This document shows positions 1-4,177 of a stretch of 5,483 nt of DNA, in pieces. Numbering within the stretch: the stretch's first letter is position 1; each line of letters opens with the position of its first letter. The stretch spans positions 1 to 5,483 of the forward strand of contig VAZZ01000086.1 of assembly GCA_005884715.1 (NCBI GenBank), in the 5' to 3' direction. The translations under genes were made by a program, and so were the position numbers. Under the pieces are notes generated by a model. The model searched no databases and had not been told where the DNA came from. It worked only from the letters and a program-made list of their open reading frames with translations. The DNA comes from Alphaproteobacteria bacterium (lineage in GTDB: Bacteria > Pseudomonadota > Alphaproteobacteria > Rhizobiales > Aestuariivirgaceae).

Positions 1-111
1 CCGCACATGGATATTTGGATGGTTCGTGCGCCGGTATGTCAACCTGTGTATCGTCGTCGGATAGCCGTGATAGGCGAAGATGACAGGTTTGCTGGTCGTG
101 AACATGTCGTC
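1..111 (-). pseudogene. Phosphoketolase (XFP) C-terminal remnant
   Basis: Read on the minus strand, this stretch encodes MFTTSKPVIFAYHGYP followed by IHRLTYRRTNHPNIHVR. That is the conserved block near the start of the C-terminal domain of xylulose-5-phosphate/fructose-6-phosphate phosphoketolase, the thiamine-diphosphate enzyme that cleaves sugar phosphates to acetyl phosphate. The frame runs off the left edge, so the rest of the C-terminal domain may lie outside. Upstream (higher coordinates) the similarity stops at about base 111 and the frame meets a stop at 145-147. The roughly 600-700 residues that normally precede this block, including the ThDP-binding region, are absent. The next bases carry a different gene scrap on the other strand. 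I therefore call it a 5'-truncated pseudogene. The family match is seen directly by motif recall; that it is non-functional is inferred. An assembly junction is the main alternative. Confidence 0.8.
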
Positions 112-148
112 GCGAGGCTGGATCAGGCCCTGCCTGCCAAGTGGTCAC

Positions 149-229
149 GTTCAAGACGACAACGATGCGATCCTCGTTCTGAACGTTCCCACTGCACTCG
201 CTTCATCGGAAGCGTCGGCAGGAAGGGAT
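149..229 (+). pseudogene. Possible acetate/acyl-CoA ligase (ADP-forming type) fragment
   Basis: The plus-strand frame reads VQDDN followed by DAILVLNVPTALASS. This resembles the core strand-loop of the CoA-ligase domain in ADP-forming acetate/acyl-CoA ligases and the related bifunctional CoA ligase/GNAT proteins, where a stretch like 'DAVLVxNVPTALA' is common. Only about 27 codons look related. There is no family-like sequence before base 149, where the antisense phosphoketolase remnant lies, and after about base 229 the frame reads into low-quality sequence before the promoter of the next gene. The fragment is far too short to function. Its biology (acetate to acetyl-CoA) fits the adjacent phosphoketolase remnant, which supports the call. 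The match is short and from memory, so chance similarity cannot be excluded. Confidence 0.45.
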
Positions 230-266
230 TCTCAGCGTGCAACTTGCACTTCCGCCTGCTGCTCAA

Positions 267-315
267 TTGATCTGAATCATGGTCCGGAACCCATAATGCC
301 CTAGAATTATTTATT
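267..315 (+). promoter_or_regulatory. FNR/FixK-type class II promoter of the bifunctional kinase gene
   Basis: TTGAT-CTGA-ATCAT at 267-280 matches the FNR/FixK anaerobox TTGAT-N4-ATCAA at nine of ten positions and is centred at 273.5. TAGAAT at 302-307 matches the -10 consensus at five of six positions and predicts transcription starting near 314-315. That puts the box at about -41.5, the classic position for class II activation by FNR-family regulators, and there is no good -35 hexamer of its own. Sequence and spacing are seen; activation under low oxygen is inferred from the family. Confidence 0.7.
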
Positions 316-345
316 AGGGTGAAGCTTTGGCCTGGATATCCGCTT

Positions 346-1917
346 ATGGAACCTGTCATCGGCAACGGCCTGCAGGAAGAAGTGCTGAACTACCTCGGCA
401 GTGCCGCGGCCCATGGCTTGCCGAACGTCCCGCTGAGGATCGATACCCACTGTTCAGTGATTTTTCTTGCCGGTGAAAACGCCTACAAGGTCAAGCGCGC
501 AATCAAACTGCCTTTTCTTGATTATTCGACTCTTCAGAAGCGGAAGCATTTTTGCGAGCGTGAATTCTCCATAAATCACCGACTGTCGCCGCAACTGTAC
601 AAGGGCGTCATAGCGATAACGAGGACGGAACGGGGTTTTGAGCTAGGCGGTCCGGGCGAAGCCGTCGAATGGGCGGTTCATCTGCGCCGTTTCGACGAGA
701 ACAAGACCTTGGACCGCCTCGCGCAAGCAGGCGAACTCGATCCATCCATCATCCGCGACCTTGCCGCCGTCATATGGAAAGCGCATTCCGATGCCAAGGT
801 GGCCAGGAATGCGCATGCGACGCAAGCGCTGAACGACGTCATCGAGGAAACGCTCAGCGAGCTCGGCCAGGCGTCACACATCTTTCCCCGGGAGAAGGTG
901 GCAGAGTTCAGTTGGGTCATGCGGACATGCTTCCGGGAAGCTCGGGGCCTCCTGACAATCCGCGAAGCCACCGGACATGTCCGGCGCTGCCACGGAGATC
1001 TGCATCTGCGCAATATCGTGATGGTCGACGGCGAGGTCTCTCTCTTTGACGCTATTGAGTTCGATGAAGCCATAGCGACCACCGATATCCTCTACGATCT
1101 TGCTTTCCTTCTCATGGATTTGTGGGAGAACGATCTGAGAGGCGAGGCGAATGCCATCCTCAACCGCTATCTGTGGCAATCCGACGACATGATCGATGAG
1201 TTGAACGGTGTATCGGCGCTTCCCTTGTTCCTGAGCCTCATGGCCGCGATCAGGGCCAAGATCGGCGCTCTGGATGCGGCCGCTTCAACCGCGAGGCATG
1301 CGGCCACCGAAGCACGGCTTTACTTCGTAACTGCGCGCGAATTCCTGAAACCACACCGTCCGTTGCTGGTTGCGATAGGTGGCCGCTCGGGCACCGGTAA
1401 AAGTACTCTGGCTTCCGGTCTTGCGCCCTATCTCGGCCGGCCGCCGGGTGCGATCCATCTGAGGAGCGATATTGAACGCAAGCGTCAGTTTCACGCGGCC
1501 GAAAAAACCCGATTGCCGGCATTGGCCTACAGGCCTGAGATTTCAAATCGTGTCTATGAGGCGCTCGAAAGACAAGCTGCCGCTGCCCTGCGCTCCGGCC
1601 AGGGTGTGATCGTCGATGCCACGTTCCTCAATGCCTTCGAGGCAAATGCCGTGGCCGAAGTCGCGAAATGCGCGAAAGCGGAATTTCGGGGAATCTGGCT
1701 CGACGCCCCCACGGGTCTCCTGATGCGCCGCTTGTTCAACCGCATAGGCGACGCCTCGGACGCAACGTCCGAGGTTCTGCGCACGCAGCCGACGCCCGCC
1801 CAGGCGCCGGCAGCCTGGATCCGCCTCGATGCTTCCAAATCTGCCCCCGAAACATGCCATGCCGCCATGAGCTATCTCAGGCAGCAGCATTGCCTGACCA
1901 GCCATTTGGCGTGCTGA
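346..1917 (+). CDS. Bifunctional aminoglycoside-phosphotransferase-like / P-loop kinase protein
   Basis: This is a soluble two-domain protein of 523 residues from ATG 346, or 532 from GTG 319. Numbering below is from the GTG. Residues 40-270 form a COG2187-type APH-like kinase domain, with VKRAIKLPFLDYS near 58-70 supplying the ATP-binding lysine region, the catalytic loop HGDLHLRN at 225-232, and FDAIEFD at 243-249 holding the metal-binding Asp. Residues 346-520 form a COG0645-type P-loop kinase domain, with Walker A GRSGTGKS at 355-362, RSDIERKR at 382-389, DATFL at 433-437 and a lid-like RIGDASDAT at 475-483. All key motifs are intact and the length is normal for the fusion. The substrate is unknown; despite the family name, antibiotic resistance is not implied. 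ATG 346 is preferred because the promoter predicts a transcript starting near 315, which leaves almost no leader for GTG 319, although neither start has a strong Shine-Dalgarno. Regulation by an FNR-type factor is likely. Confidence 0.88.
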   Translation: MEPVIGNGLQEEVLNYLGSAAAHGLPNVPLRIDTHCSVIFLAGENAYKVKRAIKLPFLDYSTLQKRKHFCEREFSINHRLSPQLYKGVIAITRTERGFELGGPGEAVEWAVHLRRFDENKTLDRLAQAGELDPSIIRDLAAVIWKAHSDAKVARNAHATQALNDVIEETLSELGQASHIFPREKVAEFSWVMRTCFREARGLLTIREATGHVRRCHGDLHLRNIVMVDGEVSLFDAIEFDEAIATTDILYDLAFLLMDLWENDLRGEANAILNRYLWQSDDMIDELNGVSALPLFLSLMAAIRAKIGALDAAASTARHAATEARLYFVTAREFLKPHRPLLVAIGGRSGTGKSTLASGLAPYLGRPPGAIHLRSDIERKRQFHAAEKTRLPALAYRPEISNRVYEALERQAAAALRSGQGVIVDATFLNAFEANAVAEVAKCAKAEFRGIWLDAPTGLLMRRLFNRIGDASDATSEVLRTQPTPAQAPAAWIRLDASKSAPETCHAAMSYLRQQHCLTSHLAC

Positions 1918-1965
1918 CCAATTGACTTCGGTCAATGCCGCAGCATCACCCTCGGTCATTTGGTC
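1916..1965 (+). other. TTGAC-TTCG-GTCAA dyad with a competing longer stem
   Basis: Directly after the kinase stop, ATTGAC-TTCG-GTCAAT (1921-1936) is a perfect 6+6 inverted repeat around TTCG. As RNA it would be a short hairpin closed by the very stable C(UUCG)G tetraloop, but no U-run follows, so it is not a standard intrinsic terminator. As DNA, TTGAC-N4-GTCAA also fits the FNR/DNR/NNR-family operator pattern. In addition GACCAATTGAC (1916-1926) can pair with GTCATTTGGTC (1955-1965) at ten of eleven positions, giving an alternative fold. Role not known; 3'-end protection or partial termination is my first guess. Confidence 0.5.
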
Positions 1966-2072
1966 TACTTCACAAGCGCCCGACAAATCCGGATCATGAC
2001 AGGCTGCCGCAAGTCCATTGCGCAGCCTCTCCAGGAGATCGTCTTTCGCCGTGCAACTGGTGATATAAGGCA
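1918..2072. other. Intergenic stretch without a recognisable gene
   Basis: Apart from the dyad near its left end I see no gene, RNA gene or clear promoter here. All three plus frames and the open minus-strand frame give sequence with no family resemblance. It could be the decayed promoter region of the hydrolase remnant that follows. Confidence 0.5.
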
Positions 2073-2276
2073 ATGTCTGAAGTCAGCCCGAGATTTCTCA
2101 TGTTCCTGCGCCAGTATCTGCATACCGATCCTGTTGCCGTTTCCTGTTTGTTCGGCTGCGCAGGAGCGGTCGTTGATCCCGTCGGGGACATTGCCGGAAT
2201 GCGCATTCACCATGTTGTCGATACCCACCTGCATGCCGACCACCTGTCCGCCGGCATGGCCGGCGTCGCCGAATGA
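2073..2276 (+). pseudogene. Truncated MBL-fold metallo-hydrolase (ETHE1/persulfide dioxygenase-like)
   Basis: The 67-residue frame begins like MBL-fold hydrolases of the ETHE1/rhodanese-associated group: FLRQYLHTDPVAVSCLFGC, then AVVDPVGDIA, then the metal-binding motif THLHADHLSAG, with His52, His54, Asp56 and His57 of HxHxDH visible. Full-length members are 230-350 residues and need further metal ligands downstream, so this piece cannot fold into an enzyme. Between DIA and GMRI it also seems to lack about ten residues, the helix usually found there. The frame ends eight residues after HADHL in a TGA that overlaps the ATG of the next gene (ATGA, 2273-2276). The family's usual start corresponds to the internal ATG at 2100. 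Such hydrolases often sit beside transporters and rhodaneses in sulfide detoxification loci. The family is recognised; non-function is inferred from the truncation. Confidence 0.75.
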
Positions 2277-3479
2277 CTCCCGCGGAGACCCAGAACGCGT
2301 CGAAGACGCGCAACGTCGCGCTTGGCCTCAAGGCCAATTGGCGGCAATTCGCATTGCTTGTCGTGATCAACGCATTCGTTGGGGGAATGGTCGGGATCGA
2401 GAGAACGATCGTGCCGCTCATTGGAGCAGAAGAGTTCGGCATCGCTTCGACAACGTTCATCGTCTCATTCATCGCGAGCTTCGGCATCTCCGGGCAACTT
2501 GCCGATGCCTGGGGCCGCAAACACGTGTTGATCCTCGGCTGGCTGTTCGGTTTGCCCGTCCCCATCATGCTCATCTGGGCGCCGGGCTGGGAATGGATCA
2601 TCGCAGCCAACGCCCTGCTTGGCATCAATCAAGGCCTCGCCTGGTCGATGACGGTCATCATGAAGATCGATCTGGTCGGGCCGAAATTGCGAGGTTTTGC
2701 TGTCGGACTGAATGAATTCGCCGGCTATGTCGCGGTCGGGGCGACGGCGTTCCTCACTGGCTATCTCGCATCCCTGTACGGACTGCGACCCGTGCCGATT
2801 TATCTCGGCATCGGATACGCGCTTTCCGGCGCGCTGCTCTCGATTCTGCTCGTCCGCGATACCCGAGACCATGTGCGCCTGGAAGCCCGGACCAGTCGGG
2901 CGGCCGTCGCTTCAATTGGATTCGGGGAGATTTTCGCGCTGACTTCGTTTCGCGATCGCAATCTCTTCGCGGCATCCCAAGCCGGTCTCGTCAACAACCT
3001 CAATGACGGCATGAGCTGGGGGATATTCCCGTTGTATTTCGCCGCCTTCGGGCTCGGCGTCGAGCGCATTGGCGTGCTCAAGGCCGTCTATCCCGCGGCA
3101 TGGGGCATTCTGCAGATCGCCACAGGCCCGCTGAGCGATCGCTGGGGACGCAAGGGCCTGATAGTCGCTGGCATGTGGGTTCAGGCCGGAGGCCTGTTCC
3201 TGACCGCAGCGACCCACGGCTTCGGCCGGTGGCTAATCGGCAGTCTTCTTCTCGGGCTTGGAACTGCCATGGTCTATCCGAGCCTTCTGGCGTGACCTTG
3301 GCTATGCAATCGGCGCGCTGGCGGCGGGCATCATCGCCGATTTCTTTGGATTTGCATGGGCGATCGCATCGATTGCCGCCCTGACGTTTCTCTCCGGCAT
3401 CGTGGTCGCCACATTTATGCACGAGCCTGCCACCCGCATTTTTGACCCACGCAAGAAGCCGAGCCGAAAGGCGAAGTAA
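2273..3479 (+). pseudogene. MFS transporter broken by a frameshifting deletion
   Basis: The first frame (2273-3295) gives 340 residues of a 12-helix major facilitator. Motif A appears after TM2 (GQLADAWGRK, 74-83) and again in the second half (GPLSDRWGRK, 285-294), and hydrophobic helices alternate throughout. It ends abruptly at VYPSLLA plus TGA. The protein resumes one frame over from about base 3285 as FWRDLGYAIGALAAGIIAD and runs through two more helices and a basic tail to the TAA at 3477-3479. In relatives roughly 20 residues (a loop and helix before 'WRDLGYAIG') normally join the two parts, so a deletion, not a single-base slip, is likely. The N-terminal 340 residues lack the last helices and are probably not a working carrier. 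Substrate unknown. The start overlaps the hydrolase remnant by ATGA, so the two were probably one transcription unit. Confidence 0.8.
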
Positions 3480-3509
3480 AATGACCTGCATCAACGATGG
3501 AGCGAGTCA

Positions 3510-3629
3510 ATGCAGAAGCATCACTCGCCGCCAAGCCGCACACCGCTTGATATCCTCAAGGAACGATTTGCGCGCGGCGAGATCGACAAGGACGAGTTCG
3601 AGGAGCGACGACATGTGCTTGGCGAATAA
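3510..3629 (+). CDS. Small SHOCT-domain protein (39 residues)
   Basis: A complete short gene: ATG 3510, TAA 3627-3629, preceded by GGAG (3499-3502) seven bases upstream of the start. After an N-terminal MQKHHSPPSRT segment the product is essentially one SHOCT domain, LDILKERFARGEIDKDEFEERRHVL, the short C-terminal helical hairpin with the signature pattern 'L..L..RfA.GEId.eEfe..k..L'. SHOCT modules usually end larger, often membrane-anchored proteins and are thought to help oligomerisation; no membrane segment is present here. The gene lies 30 bases after the MFS stop in the same frame and may be the last gene of that unit. The good ribosome site and clean frame argue it is translated, although it could be the surviving tail of a larger gene. 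Confidence 0.75.
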   Translation: MQKHHSPPSRTPLDILKERFARGEIDKDEFEERRHVLGE

Positions 3630-3790
3630 GCGAGCTCAGCCGAGCGGCCGCTAATGCAGACGTCGCCGCCTCACCGATGTACGGGTCGGAAAGAATTTGG
3701 TGGTGCACGTTGTCTTTAAATCGGGTTGGCTGGGGCTACCCACATGTGATGCTGTATTTGTCATCAATAGCGATATTTGAAACATCACTA
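3630..3790. other. Non-coding region upstream of the XRE promoter
   Basis: I see no gene here. The region contains the 10-bp palindrome AGCGGCCGCT (3643-3652) and CACATGTG (3741-3748), neither followed by a T-run, so I do not call a terminator. Base composition shifts from GC-rich to AT-rich at about 3750, as expected near a promoter. Confidence 0.5.
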
Positions 3791-3795
3791 GTTGA

Positions 3796-3824
3796 TTGTG
3801 ATATACAGTAATATATGTTATAAG
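3796..3824 (+). promoter_or_regulatory. Predicted sigma70-type promoter of the XRE-hyfB unit, with dyads
   Basis: TTGTGA (3796-3801) and TATAAG (3819-3824) are separated by exactly 17 bases, predicting a start near 3831 and a leader of about 32 bases. The spacer holds a near-palindrome TAATATATGTTA (3809-3820, ten of twelve symmetric), and ATCAC (3784-3788) with GTGAT (3798-3802) forms a small inverted repeat over the -35. These are plausible operators for the HTH protein encoded just downstream, by analogy with autoregulated XRE genes. Confidence 0.55.
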
Positions 3825-3862
3825 ATGTAGAGATCATATCTCAAAACTGAGGGACCGGCCCC

Positions 3863-4177
3863 GTGATAACTGCTGCACAGTTGAGGGCAGCAAGAGCGCT
3901 TCTCGGCATCGACCAGCGTCAACTCGCCGAGCTGTCCGGCCTTTCGGTGCCGACAATCCAGCGTATGGAGGCCAGCGAGGCGGTTATCCGTGGCAACGTC
4001 GACTCCCTCATGAAGCTGATAGGAGCTCTTGACGCCGCTGGTATTGAAATCATTGCCGATGGCGCTGCCAGTCCCACTGGCGGGCGCGGCGTGCGGCTGA
4101 AAGCGGATTTCAACCCCGCCAAGATTCTTGACGGGGACAATAGGGAAGCCGGTGTCGGCGGGAGGAGCGTGGCATGA
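3863..4177 (+). CDS. XRE-family helix-turn-helix transcriptional regulator
   Basis: A 104-residue DNA-binding protein. Residues 7-65 form a Cro/C1-type HTH: LRAARALLGIDQRQLAELSG (helices 1-2), then LSVPTIQRMEAS with the recognition helix, then the closing helices around VDSLMKLIGALDAAGIEII. The tail (about 70-104) carries GGRGVRLK, a short ending common in rhizobial regulators of this type, and is otherwise probably disordered. The GTG start at 3863 has GAGGGA (3849-3854) eight bases upstream and begins the protein exactly at the usual MITAAQLRAAR. Its stop overlaps the ATG of the antiporter gene (ATGA, 4174-4177), so the two are co-transcribed and probably translationally coupled. The likely role is local control of that operon, perhaps with autoregulation through the dyads at its promoter. 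The inducing signal is unknown; no sensor domain is visible. Confidence 0.88.
   Translation: MITAAQLRAARALLGIDQRQLAELSGLSVPTIQRMEASEAVIRGNVDSLMKLIGALDAAGIEIIADGAASPTGGRGVRLKADFNPAKILDGDNREAGVGGRSVA
4114..4136 (+). repeat. 23-bp near-perfect inverted repeat inside the XRE 3' end
   Basis: CCCCGcCAAGA (4114-4124) and TCTTGaCGGGG (4126-4136) are inverted copies matching at ten of eleven positions around a single central T. It lies within the XRE tail codons, 37 bases before the hyfB start. As RNA it could form a GC-rich stem with a five-base loop (GAUUC) upstream of the hyfB ribosome binding site; as DNA it has the symmetry of an operator. Coincidence of codons is possible. Confidence 0.45.
4161..4167 (+). 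promoter_or_regulatory. Strong Shine-Dalgarno for hyfB
   Basis: GGAGGAG ends six bases before ATG 4174 and lies inside the XRE coding region. It fixes the hyfB start and indicates strong initiation in addition to stop-start coupling with the regulator. Confidence 0.8.

Noticed and set aside
123..365. Minus-strand open frame of 80 codons at the left end
   Set aside because: No family resemblance; it would run antisense across the FNR-type promoter and the kinase start.
1543..2073. Long open frame on the minus strand overlapping the kinase 3' half
   Set aside because: Its residues mirror codon patterns of the plus-strand kinase gene, it shows no family motif, and the plus-strand gene has all catalytic motifs in place.
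1960..2715. Plus-strand open frame of 251 codons crossing the hydrolase and MFS starts
   Set aside because: No recognisable domain; it is out of frame with two clearly recognisable families over the same bases.
3643..3652. AGCGGCCGCT as a terminator or cloning scar
   Set aside because: A short palindrome with no loop, no T-run and natural flanks; an ordinary GC-rich NotI-type site is the simplest reading.
3792..3805. TTGAT-TGTG-ATATA as a second FNR/FixK box
   Set aside because: The right half matches only three of five positions and the spacing to TATAAG (centre about -32) does not fit class II activation.
4129..4150. TTGACG within the XRE tail as an internal hyfB promoter
   Set aside because: No acceptable -10 hexamer at 16-18 bases; the TTGAC is explained by the inverted repeat.
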